From: Dasyornis broadbenti
Lineage: Eukaryota > Chordata > Aves > Passeriformes > Dasyornithidae
DNA length: 64,000 bases
NCBI GenBank assembly: GCA_013397935.1
Contig: VZRN01005010.1
Coordinates: 1,512,830 to 1,576,829 of the forward strand
Direction of reading: 5' to 3'
Position 1 is the stretch's first letter. Each line of letters starts with the position of its first letter. Below the pieces are notes generated by a model. That model saw only the letters and a program-made list of their open reading frames with translations. It made no database searches and was not told the DNA's origin. Below, piece after piece: positions 13,211-25,292 of this stretch. Both the position numbers and the translations under genes were made by a program.

Positions 13211-16200
13211 AAATAAGATATACTATCAGAATCCCAGAAGAACCAATTTCTTCTCATTTCTCTCTGAGCTTTGCCTGTACGCAAACTGAATATGTACCAG
13301 ATGGCTCAATTTTGGACTGTAGGTTGGATGCAACATTCCTAATTCGGCTTATTGACCCTTCTGAAGAGTTATTCCAATTCATAATTGTTCCTCTATGTGT
13401 CCAGAATGATGTCATGGCACAGCCTCAGATTATGTAGTTGCTGCACATAGAATTTTCTACTTCACTTTTTACAGTAGTGGGAAGGTGTATGCCGGAAAAT
13501 GGTAAACTGGAAAGATGAGCTCTGGAAGTGAAAAAATGCTGCCTTAGAAAAATGGATATCTTTCCTCATACTTGTATCAGAGACTTTTTATTTGATGATA
13601 CCTAGTAACAGAAAACAGACATATTCCAGTCCTTATTTTCAGAGTGACTTGATATGCCAGGGATTTAATATACAACAGTGCCAAGAGATGCAAATCAAGA
13701 CACAAAATGTCACATCACAACAAAGGCAGCTCACATTACTGGACGTTTTTACCTTTTATTTTTGTGCTTCAGCATGGCATGTGCAGAAGCAGATGAAGGA
13801 AGAGGGTTGCAGATGTGAAAAGAAATGCAGAAATCTTGCTAAGGCAGTCTTATAGGCACCACAAGGTTGGTCACATGTAAATGGGCAATTCTGTACTTAC
13901 AGCAGTCAATTAAGCTTATGGCTACATTTCTGAGTGACAAAGAAAAAAACCAAAACATTGAGTAACCACTTCTTAAGTATGCATACACCATTTTTGTGCA
14001 CTAAATGAATTCTTGTAGAGTATATGGGAAGGAAGAAACATTATTTAATTAGAGAGCTTCTTACTGCACATATTAAATGGTGCCAAACTAAACTTGCAAA
14101 AGCCTTAGATGCTTTAGGTTTCTTAATGTTTGACTTTGCAGTCATAGCAGGCTTTTAAATGTCTAATAAAAACGAAAAAGTGTGATCACAACTGGAAATA
14201 CAACAGTGGCAGTGCATTGTGCTGACAACCTTATCGGACAGATAGTGCAACCTCAGTGGGTTTTTTCCTAGACTGAGCTCTTCTGTCACTGCTTGAGAAA
14301 GCCATTTGAAATCTATCATCTGTTCAAGAGACACAAACAAACAGTTTCAACAGTTTATGGGTTAAAAAAGAACAAAGATTTCTCCAGACAGACTTCAGTC
14401 AAACCATAGCAAATTCCTAACTGAAAAAAAGAGATCCCCTTAAAACAAAAGTAATAAAAATACATATAATGCCCTCTTGTACTGACTTGAGATCACTGCA
14501 AAGGAGAGAATACTAGTTGTTCAGCAAAACACAAGCTGCTCAGTAGTACCCTAAGGACTATTATTTTGACCAATAAGTGCGTGATATTTCAGAGCAGCAG
14601 CAGGTTAAACTGCTTTGGTGAATGTCCTGAAATGAATAATGCACAGCAGGAAGTCAAAGAACACACACATAAGAAAGACTATCGTCTAGAAAACAATATT
14701 TATTTATATTGTGATGTCGACATATAAGACAATAACAGACCTTTTATCTTGAAAGACAATCACGAAGCATTTTTTATTTTCAGCAGTAGGAATCACTGAT
14801 TTAGCTAAGGACAATTGTCTTTATCAAAATATGCTCAGAGCACTTAGAGCAAGAAAATTGGCTTTTCGCAACATTCAGTGTGCAGTGGACTAAGCCTCTA
14901 AGACTCACTTCAATTTTTGTTTTATTTGTATGAGTAAATATTTAGATGTAATTATTGAGGTATGACTGTTTTCTAGTTCATTGTAATGAAATTCTAAGCC
15001 GTGATTCATGGCTTTAAATCTGTATCAATTAAGGCTATTATTGTAGTCTTTTTTCTTGTCCATATGTTTTTTTCTCCTGTGCTGTAAAATCCTAACTTGT
15101 CAATTGGGCTGAAACATCTGCTGCAGAAACCTCAAGAGTTTCAGAATAAAAGAATATTTTCATGGGTCTCTTTCTAAATCTACAACTTGAATACAACCAA
15201 ATTGCTACAGAATGTTATTGCAATGTAAAATAATGGACTGAAGCTTCTTGCCACAATGCCACAACAATGATCACAGAAATGCAGAATGCTCTTTCTCTAA
15301 CAAGCCAGAAAATTGTTCAGTCTCATGGAGAACTCTTTTTACACTGGAATCGTAGGTTACTCTTTATCCATAAACACACCTGGATAACCTTCTAGGGTAG
15401 CCTTCTCCCCTCATCTTTGCCTTTGATACTCTTTAGTTGATACACTTTCAGTCAGGTCCTTGAAACTACTCGTGTGGCTGTGCTCTAAATCAGATGAACA
15501 ATGGCAGGCTAAAAAAATCCAAATTATGAGTCGTGTCTGAGAGCCCACATAGAAGATGGTTCCACAAACAGCTCCTCTGTTAAAATGATGGACATGACCT
15601 GGAACTGAAATGGAGGCACCTGTCTTTGCCATCATAAAAATTGCTAGATTTTTCCCTAAATAACATATGGAAGCACACAGATACTCGCTTATTTAATGAC
15701 TATAATGCCAGGGGGAAATCAGGCAGTGTGCAAGCCTGGACAATGCATGATGCCTGTAGTTTTTTCCATCCATGAGCTTAAGTCTAGCAGAGATAGGCAT
15801 AGGTTCAGTTGCACAAATACGTTTTTATGTGCCTAGGAAAAGTGGTAAAAACACACTAAAAAGGCAGGGAGGATCATACTGAGGCAGTCTCAGAACACTT
15901 TTAAGATGACAGTGATAAAAAGTCAAAGGAAAGTAAGCTTTTGTTACAATTCTGATTGAAAGAAACTTGAAAATGTAAGAAAAGAAACCATCTCTCTTGC
16001 CTGGTTCCCGCTGGGCTCAGGGCAGTGGGACTCTGGCCATTCAGTACAAACAAAAATGAGACTGCACTGGAGGAACACTAGGCTGAATCAGTAAACTGCA
16101 GCAACCTTCTCTGCTTTGAATGGAAACAGACTGTAAGCCTCTAAATTTCAGCCAAGCATCAGCAGAATCATCAGGATGAGGTTTTTTCACATTTTTAACA

Positions 16201-17045
16201 TTAATATCAGCCATTTTTCTACAAAGGACAATAATATTTAAGTGACATGATTAGAAAAAATTGTGGGGATTCTGTAAACAAAATTTTATCATTCCTTTTT
16301 ATTGCACAGGTACATTTTATGAGTTGCTTTTAATTTAACAGCCCACTGAGAAATTAAACTTTCTTCGGTTTTAATTTTATTTTATCGATTCTCTTATTTT
16401 TAATAAAACACTGAAAAATGATATGCTGTAGTCCTTCACACAGTATTTAAAAGACCCAGTATAATGTTTCAAGTTCACACATCACTAAGATAATGAGGTG
16501 ATTTTGTTACTGCTCCTTTGATTTAGGTGAATTGAAACATTTAATTTCCCAAGTATGGAGCGCATCTTGCTTTTTCCTTCAAACACACAGAATATAATCT
16601 TTAAATTATGTCTAAAGAAAATCAAAAGAAGCAAAAATTTAAGGAATGTAAAACCTTTATCACACACCAAAAAAAGTCAAGAAGACTTTGGTCTGCTCAT
16701 GAGAGGCATAATAAAATGGTTACTGAACTTAAAAAACCTAATAATTTATAGATGCACATTAAGATGATCAAATCTCACATCTTCAAAACATGGAATAAAA
16801 TTAATGGCATCCAAATCAAAATATCTCTTCACAGTAAACTCAGGGAATTTCTTCTAGGCCTAAACAGTAGTCTTTGAAGGCACAGCACAGAACAAAGATA
16901 GAGGGTATGGCTAGATTAGCAAAAGCTGATTCATCTCACCAGTTATGATGACTTCACAACAATGCAGCAATGGAGGAAGCAAGGCAACTCCACACTGATA
17001 TGCAATGCAATTCAATTAACGTGTCCTTTTGGTGGATGTGGTTTA

Positions 17046-17517
17046 GATATCACAGAGTCTCCTGAGTTGGAAGGGTTCCACAAGGATCATCGAGTTCAAC
17101 TCCTAGCCCAGCACAGGACACCCCAAGAGTCACACCTTGTGCCTGAGAGCTTTGTCCAAACGCTTCTTGAACTCTGTCAGGCTTGGGGCTGTGACCACTT
17201 CCCTGGGGAGCCTGTTCCAGTGCCCAACCACTTTCTGGGGGAAGAACCTTTTTCTAATATCCAACCTAGAGCTCTCCTGATACAACTTCAGGCCGTTCCC
17301 TCAGGTCCTGCCGCTGGTAACCACAGAGCAGAGATCAGTGCCTGCTCTTCCTCTTCCCCTCACAAGGAAGTTGTAACAGCAATGAGATCTCCCCTCAGCC
17401 TCCTCCGGGCTGTAAAGACCAATTGACCTCCCCCACTCTTTATACGGCTTCTCCTCCAGACCCTTCCCCATCTTTGTTGCACTTCTAGGATGCCCTGTAA
17501 TTGCTTAATCTCTTTTT
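17046..17517 (-). mobile_element. CR1 LINE fragment (3' end, minus orientation)
   Basis: About 470 bp of the avian non-LTR retrotransposon CR1. On the plus strand the characteristic reverse-complement string appears: gagttggaagggttccacaa, then aggatcatcgagttcaactc, then the ccctggggagcctgttccag block and the aggccgttccctcaggtcct block. Read on the minus strand, the end of ORF2 is intact as HWNRLPREVVTAPSLTEF followed by KKRLDKALRHKV and a stop codon at 17132-17130. This is the conserved CR1 ORF2 C-terminus, followed by the short 3' UTR. The terminal 8-bp ATTCTATG-type repeats are reduced to about one degenerate copy near 17046-17060. The copy is 5'-truncated, as most CR1 copies are, and is clearly more GC-rich than the flanking intron. 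It lies in the same orientation as CNTNAP2. It is an inactive fragment. Confidence 0.95.
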
Positions 17518-17828
17518 TTTATATATCAAAGTGACCAAATATGCTCTTTTCTAAACCAATAATGGTATTTTCTTTCTAGAATCATAAAGAAAGCAGAAAG
17601 TGGAGATTGATCTATGATAACAACACATGATGCAGAAACTGTGATGTCTGTCTCAAAAAATATGTAACACTACAGTAGCTTTTCAAAGTTTCTTCTATCT
17701 TTTACTCCTAAGAGCAATTAAATCCCAGTTTCTGGGGGCTGTTTATCAAATCTCACCTTTGAATCTCTTTTCCCTCTAAATAAAATAAACCTTAGTGTTA
17801 GTTGTATTAGGGTTAGGATTTTTTTCCC

Positions 17829-17842
17829 TTTTTTTTTTTTTT
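17829..17842. repeat. T homopolymer (14)
   Basis: A run of 14 T, about 310 bp from the CR1 fragment and not part of it. Confidence 0.9.
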
Positions 17843-20800
17843 AATCTTTAGCTTGTGGATCAAGAATTAGTTGGCCAAGCTTAGCCCTAAGGGACTCTCA
17901 AAAATTACTTATAGTCAAAACTACAGGGTTAGAATAGAGCTGCTGACATACTGGTATGAACACCAGTACAAAGGTAACAGGGGGATATGACTGCATTTAG
18001 AGATGAGTTTCTCTTCTGGTAGGGGAATTCCTTACTGCTTTTGACACTGCTTAATCTACTAATAATCACATGATAACAACTTTAGATATTGTCTATCTGT
18101 CTAAAAAGCAGATATACACCAAAACAAGAATTTCATCTTCTAGATTCCAGAAAGACAAAAGGACAGAAACAACTAAAAGCAAAGACAGATTTACCGAACT
18201 CTTTTTAGTCATGCAAATTGTGGAAAAGGATCCTCATTGCTGTAGCACAGGTTGCAAGGGACAACATTTTTCCTACTGCAAAAGTTATCAGCAAAACACA
18301 GGAGGAATTCAGCATGCAAGGAAACATCTGTACGTACATGACATGTACAGGGAGCAATTTTTTCCTATTCTGGCAGGGATATTGCAACATCTGCTCTCAT
18401 GGAAGTAGCGCAACACTGAAGGATAGGACTGCAACATTAAAAACTATATGAGTACAGACTGTACCTGGCAAACACGCAAGTATAAGCAAGAGTGATTCTT
18501 AAGAAGCTTGCTTCCCTTCAGCATTTGCAGTAGTGGAACAGCTGTGGTGATTAAAGGAGGTAAGGACAACAAAATCCATATGCAAAGGTAATAATTTTCA
18601 TAAAGAAATAAAATTGAAGAATTGGACACAGTTTCACGCTTGGAGCTTGAAGAGTGGTCTCATCTTGAATTTTTGCATTTTTAGTTAGTTTATTTGTTTG
18701 TTTTTCCCAAATGAACCAGATGTTCTAATTGAAATATGCACAGATAAACAAGAAAAGGGAGGAATGTTCCTGCTTTGTCAGGCAGCCTCTTTGTGGTGTT
18801 ACCACAGCAAGTCCCTGGTACTAACCCTAAAGTTTCTATTCCTTATGAGTCTGCAGAAGGAGAGAACAGCAGATCATCCAAGCAATGTCTGATCTCTGTC
18901 ACCAGCTGAGCTGGATTTCTCTTCTGGCTACCTACTCTCTCCGCCCAATATGATGGGAGAGCTGATTAGACAGGACTGTTTATTCAGCTGGTGTAATGAT
19001 GTTTCTACACATTCAGAGATAGAATTTCCTTGAATCTACAATACAGTTCTGTCCAAAGTTCATTCAGAACTCATTATTTTCTAACAGAGCATATAGAAGT
19101 GTGGAGTTCAAAACGGAAGTTTATAGAAACTGCAGTTATTGTATCACTTTAATAGATATCCTTTTTGCTTTCTAATGTATCATTATTAGCATACTCAACA
19201 TAAATGATACATTTTAGTCAAGGCCACAATTCATTCAAATGATAAATATTATTTGATTTTCCCAGAAGGGTGATGAAATTGTTGGCTATTTCGCTGTAGA
19301 TTTCTAATTTTGCCTTACATGTTTAACTGGACTTCAGCAGAAAACAGGAGTTAAACATTATATGGCCAACGTAACACTTTAAATGCTAGGAGAATAATAG
19401 CTGTTTAAAAAAAAAAAAATCATTCATAGGTGAAAAGCTGACTAAAAATTGTATTCTAACTTGAAACAATAAGAGATGCAAATTATAATTTATGTTTTGC
19501 CAAAAAAGGTATAAACCCCTAATTCTACCCACCACTGGATTTGCATTTCCTTTTGCTAAAACTTTTTCTTTAGAATGTATAAATAATTTATATTGTAAAG
19601 ATGTATGTAAAAATATGTTAATAGATTAGTTTTTAATGAGCGGTTGAGAACTAGTACATTTATATTTGAAATGTTTACTCCTAGGAATATGTTGAGTGAG
19701 ATAGTAATCCCTAACATGTATTTTGTAGTTGAAAAGAAGTGAAGCAAGTCTGAGGTAATGGAAGAATTTGCATTTGATTTTTCTAAACCTCTTAGGAGTT
19801 TGTGCAAGCCCATGCTTGTTCACACCAGTTCTTTTCAGACAGGACATATGAGAGTTTATGCTGTATTGTGCCTGTAAGTGAAGTCTAATCTAATGAATCA
19901 ATCTACTGTGAGAGAAGGAGTATTTTTCACAAACATTGAAAACCAAATTCAAAGGTAGTTACTCAGAGCTGCTGAAGGGAAACCATGTTGTGAGATACAC
20001 AAATACACTTGAGCACGAATTTAAAAAAAAAAATTAATTCGTCTAAGACACTGTAAGAATTGGAAAATTTAGAAGCAATATGAATTATTATTTACCTCCG
20101 CATGATAACTGTTATCTAGCAGTTGGCTGCACTGTACAGTGCTCTGTGGAATGTATCTGCTGCTCCCTAAGGAAAAGCTGCCTCTTACTTTTGTTATGTT
20201 GATTTGACATTAAAAATTATGTGATGTTAATAGCATTTAGCAGACACCACTATTTATGGAAACATGATATATCTATTACTGATATTTGTAAACCAGCAGA
20301 GTTTAACCAGCATAGCTGTTCTGCTACTGGTAGTATCCAAGAGAATTTCAGTCCCATCTCCACTCTTCATTACATGCAACCCAATGTAGTAAATCTTGGT
20401 GAAAAAGGCCACTGTTTTATTTCTTACTTAGAAAAAGAGAATAATTTATGGTGCTGAGTTATTAAAAATAAATCCTGCTAAACTTTTAACTCAACAGGTT
20501 CCTTGTTAAAACTCAGGAAAATTAATATAAACTTGACAAACATCAATTTCAGTCTTTTCAATATCCTTGTTAGAAATAAAAAGGAAATGAAAAGGAGCAA
20601 AGAAGCAAAAACATACTGAAGATTCCAGATGGAGAAGAACTACTTTTTCTGGGCAGAAAATAAAAGTAGTAATGGTAAAAAACTGTAAATACATGAAGTA
20701 GATAAAAATATGGATTTTAATGACCCATATGCCCACAGAGGCAAAAAGATACAGTATGTGACAAAAGATCAATGGATGTTCATATTTTAAGACCTTACTA

Positions 20801-21882
20801 ACTGCACTGGGTAGAAGAGATAAAAGAATTTATGCAAGGGTTGGAAAATCTGGCCCAAAAGATAGAGAGCCCAGCCCAGCAAGAAAATTGAGGCTAGTGA
20901 AAATGTCTGTGAGCAGTACATAGCAACATATTGCTTGCTGAGCTGCAAATAGTATTTCTGGGGAAATGTGCTTAAATAATTGGAGTAGGCTTTGGTTGGG
21001 TTTGGGGTTGTTTTGTTGTTTCTTTTCCGTAAGTACAAATCATCAGTGAATAAAAACGAAGACACTAATGCACCTGTAGCGAGTGGGCAAACTTGACAGA
21101 ATTTAACTCTAAATTTAACTCTGCATTGTAAAAATAAGTCCAAGCAGTTATGCTGCAAGATGAGTTTGCTAAGAAGAGAAAGGATACTAAGAACCAACAT
21201 AATTATTTTTTTTATATTGCAATTGTGAATTCTGTTCTGCAGGATTTTTTAAATTAATTTTTAAATTTAAGGCTAGATAGGACCCCCTCTAGCTGTTACA
21301 ATCTGGACCCACCAGAGCATTATTGTTCTACTTGTTCTGTTCTATTCTTCTGAATTATAATCTGAAGTGATCCATGGCCAGTTTATATCCACCTATTACT
21401 ATCCCAATAATTATCCTTCGTCTTAAAATGCTGTTATAAATCCCTGATGGCTACACTAGTGAAGTGATTTCAGAAAATATTAATATACTTTTCTAAATTT
21501 ATTTATACTTGTGAAACCATCCATGTTGTTAAATTAGTATGTGTCTATATTTTTAGACCCTCTTCTCTCTTAGTTTCCATAACACTGTTTTGCTTGGTTT
21601 TATTCTCCTTTATATACATAAAGTGAAGAAGATGAAAAGAAAAATTCTATGAATGGAAAAAATATATGGAAAAGTGAATGCTAGAATAGGGTGTGGTCCA
21701 CAAATGTATTCAAGATAGATGTGAGCAGGTAAGGAATTAGATACAAATAATGTGTAGAGCAATATTTTGGAGGGAAAGTGAACAATCAGGAGTCATCAAA
21801 ATTACACCAATAAGGATAAAATGCTAAAGAGGCTTATTTAAGTTTTTTATGGCTTGGAAATTGAAAATTTTGTAAATTTGCC

Positions 21883-21930
21883 CACTCTCAGTGATGTATT
21901 AAAAACGTTGCACTCTCAGTAATGTATTAA
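21883..21930. repeat. 28-bp offset tandem duplication
   Basis: The string cactctcagtgatgtattaa (21883-21902) recurs as cactctcagtaatgtattaa (21911-21930), with 19 of 20 bases identical. Confidence 0.95.
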
Positions 21931-24408
21931 CTTCATTGCACTACATATTGATGATAACAAAGCTGAATGTTGTGTCCCCAGTGTGAGTGCCCATACTAGA
22001 GACAGACTATAAAAAAAATTCAAGAATATATGACTGCCACAGAGCACGTCCTGAGCCAAGGATGTTCCAGATGTTCTAGTATCTGAATCTGCAGGAAGTA
22101 TAACACAGAAAACTGTGATGAAGAGAAAGGTATAGCAAGACTAAGTTTAGGGAGTGTTATTTACAATTTTATGCATGTTTTTAGAAGAATTGGTTTCTTA
22201 TAATTGGATAAAACTAATTTTTCTTTTCAATCTTTGGACATCTCTGTCTGAGAATTGTAAGCTATTTTTCTCCTCAGAGCTTCATACAAAAATATAGACA
22301 ACTTGCTATTCTATAATAAATTTGAGTTGAACACATAAGAACACCTAGCAGTTTTGGACAAGTGCATCCTTACTTTAGTCACTGAAAGCATGGCTGTACC
22401 TCAGCCAAAAGTACTTTTGTCTGTCATACATTCATACATAAACGACATGAACCTGCTAGAGTACTACTCATCAGTGTAACACATCATGAAGCTCAGTGTC
22501 GGATATGAAAATTATCCTCCAGCCTTGGTAAGGAATGCAGTCAGGCCATTTGCCTATATTTAATCTAGCCTTCCTATATCCTTCCAGTATTCCCATAATA
22601 CGCTGATAGAAACACACAAGTAATAATGACTAATCTGAAGCTACTTTGGGTAAAGCTGCCACTGTCAAGTGGCAACGAACTGAAATGAAACATTTCACCT
22701 CTGCCTATTTGTAAGAACACACAACTTCACTGTTATCTACAAAAAGATACTCTGATTCTCCTTATTTCATGTTCCTCCACTGCTCTCCATAAACATTTTT
22801 TCATGCTGTTCCCTGCTGCTGAAGAAAATAGGCTTCCTTTCAGCTTTGCTTTTCAAAGGAAACTCCCTCCTGATATCTCAGGTCTGTAATATACAGCTCT
22901 TGCAGAATGCTGGAAATGGCTGGGTACATTATCTGGCCTCTGCTACACACAGCTAGTTGCCTGAATGATCCTCCTCTTCGTGTTTCCTGAGGCATAAGCT
23001 TCTTCTCACTTTGCCTTTTGAAGAATAAGGAACCAGCATGGAAAAGGTAAGTTTCTCTGGGAACTTGGCAGCAGAGTTCTTATTCCTCCCAGCTCTCACA
23101 ACAGACAGCAATTCATGCCACTAACTTCTTGTGCTTTTATCACAGCTTAACTTATCTTGGGCTTTACTGAAGGAGACAATTCCTGGAGAAAAGTGAGTAC
23201 AAGAGGATCTCAGCTACTACTAAAACAAAGTGCACTGAAAAAAATCATCATACACTTTTGAGTTCTCAGAAACTCATAGGATACAAAAAGTCTTAAAACC
23301 AGTTTCAACCTAGGAGGCTATTTCACAATGTGCAAGGACTAGGCTCATGACTTTTTAAAACTTGTCTTTTTGTGCTAATCCTGTTAATTTTGTTTCATAG
23401 GATGCTAAGTTACAGGCACAGATTTTTATCATTGCAGGATGTATTCTCTTACATCTTTACATTCACAAAGTTTGCACAGACACATTCTGTGACTTTTCCT
23501 TTGTGTGAGCTTCATAAAAATTCTGAGAATCCAGATAATTTCTCTACCACACAGACAGCTGGAATATTGAGCCTGAAGGGTTACCAGCTTGTGGATAAAC
23601 TCATCTGGTACCTTCACAACCTAACTATAAGAGAGCTGATGTTCTAAACACAATTTATTAGACTTTGGTTTGGCTCCTTTCATATTTCCCCACCTTCTAC
23701 ATATGCTTTGCTTGAGTAATGACTTGGGTTTTCTTGATTTGTTGCCAAAATGACTCAGAAGAAGCACACTATGTCAGGCTTCAGAAGATGGATGAGGTAG
23801 AAATGCAGAAAAGTAAGCTAAACAGTAAATATTTTGTTAAAGTCCACTAAAATCCAAAAGGTTTTTCAAATATTCACATTCATAGGGTAGATTTTCAATT
23901 GATGTATTTCCTATCTGTCTGCATATTTGTACATTGCAAGAGTCTGCACGTCAAAATAAGAAGCATTTGATTATGCTAGTGCTTTTTGATATATTAGTTA
24001 ATTACAACACAATCCAATATAACAATGATCAGCAAATTAATTATTCTCTTAGAATTATTTTTCAAAGTGCAGTATGTTTCTCATAATGATAAATAAAAAT
24101 GATGAACCTCTGTGTTTAATTTATTTATTTGTACTAAATATTTGATCCTAAGGGACAAAATTTAGTAAAATCCTAAAAATATTCTGTCTGTGTGAGGAGA
24201 TGTATATATAGTAAACCCATCAGATTCGGCTACATTATGCATATGGTATATGGCTTTTTCCATCATAGTTACTATTCCAAAAATAATTTTAAAGACTGAT
24301 TATGGTGGCATGGGACAAGAAATGTAACTCAGCATATTTTCAGTGAGAAAACAACTTCTTAATGTTTGCTTTTAGAACATTAAAATTTGATTAAGGTCAT
24401 TCCTAATT

Positions 24409-24425
24409 AAAAAAAAAAAAAAAAA
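24409..24425. repeat. A homopolymer (17)
   Basis: A run of 17 A after cctaatt. No source retrotransposon is visible. Confidence 0.95.
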
Positions 24426-25079
24426 TCCAAACCAACACACTCAGCACATCTTTTTAATGTCCTTCTGCAGCACAAAATGTTTTACCAATGCTGAAATACA
24501 TAAGGATGAGCTAAACACTTACACAGAACCACATCCCATTTTTAAGTAGGATGGTGCACCATGCATTATTCCCACAGTAATTTTATTAGTACAACAGAAT
24601 CTGAAGTCATCCATTCACTGAGCTGTAATAAGTAAAATAGCCAGACCTCTCAACTTTAATGTTTTTGAGGAGAAAGGAAAAGAGGTAAGGACTGAACATA
24701 TTTTCATAACCATCCTGCAGAGCTCCAAGTCTTTCACAACTTATGTTTCAGGAGCTTGAATGACAAAGAAAGGTGTCAATGGATCCTCCTTGCTTGCTTT
24801 GACATTGATTTTAAAGCAAGTGGGATGCACAAGGTAAGGACTGTGTCCATGTACATGCCTGTGTGCCCTCATGGAGATGCAACCCTTGGAGGGCTCAAAC
24901 AGACTGGGAATGAGTGAAACTCAGATTTTTTTTTTTTTCACATAAGAGCACTTATATCTGTAGAAGCCAAGAGATTTATTCCAGTAAATTTTGATCTTGT
25001 ATAATGTCCTCAATGGCCCTTGCAGATCTGACAGTTTAGCGCCAATGACATCTTTTCCTGCAAGTCCTAAAATACTGCT

Positions 25080-25091
25080 CCCCCCCCCCCC
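25080..25091. repeat. C homopolymer (12)
   Basis: A run of 12 C followed by tttcag. A C run of this length is uncommon in an AT-rich intron. Confidence 0.95.
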
Positions 25092-25276
25092 TTTCAGAAT
25101 GGGACAGGTGAGAATCCTGACATATGAGAATGAGTGACAAGTGACATTTCCTTGAAACCTTCCAGACAGTCTCTCAGGAGTACAGGTGGTAGAACTCTGC
25201 TAGATTTCCTCTACTGGTCATCTACCCTGGGCAGTGACAACCTTTTAAAATGTCCTATTTGAAGATTTTCTGGCAC

Positions 25277-25292
25277 AAAAAAAAAAAAAAAA
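25277..25292. repeat. A homopolymer (16)
   Basis: A run of 16 A between ggcac and cgaatt. Confidence 0.95.

Noticed and set aside
16962..17426. 154-codon plus-strand frame, the longest in the window
   Set aside because: It runs antisense through the CR1 fragment and reads the reverse complement of CR1 ORF2, so it is a repeat artefact.
17807..17817. Telomere-like string TTAGGGTTAGG
   Set aside because: Less than two units long, with no array around it; expected by chance.
18328..18350. Imperfect inverted repeat around gtacgtacatgacatgtac
   Set aside because: Too short and imperfect to support a structured RNA or binding site.
20787..21200. 137-codon minus-strand frame
   Set aside because: No domain, no splice or start context, low-complexity hydrophobic composition; a chance opening in an AT-rich intron.
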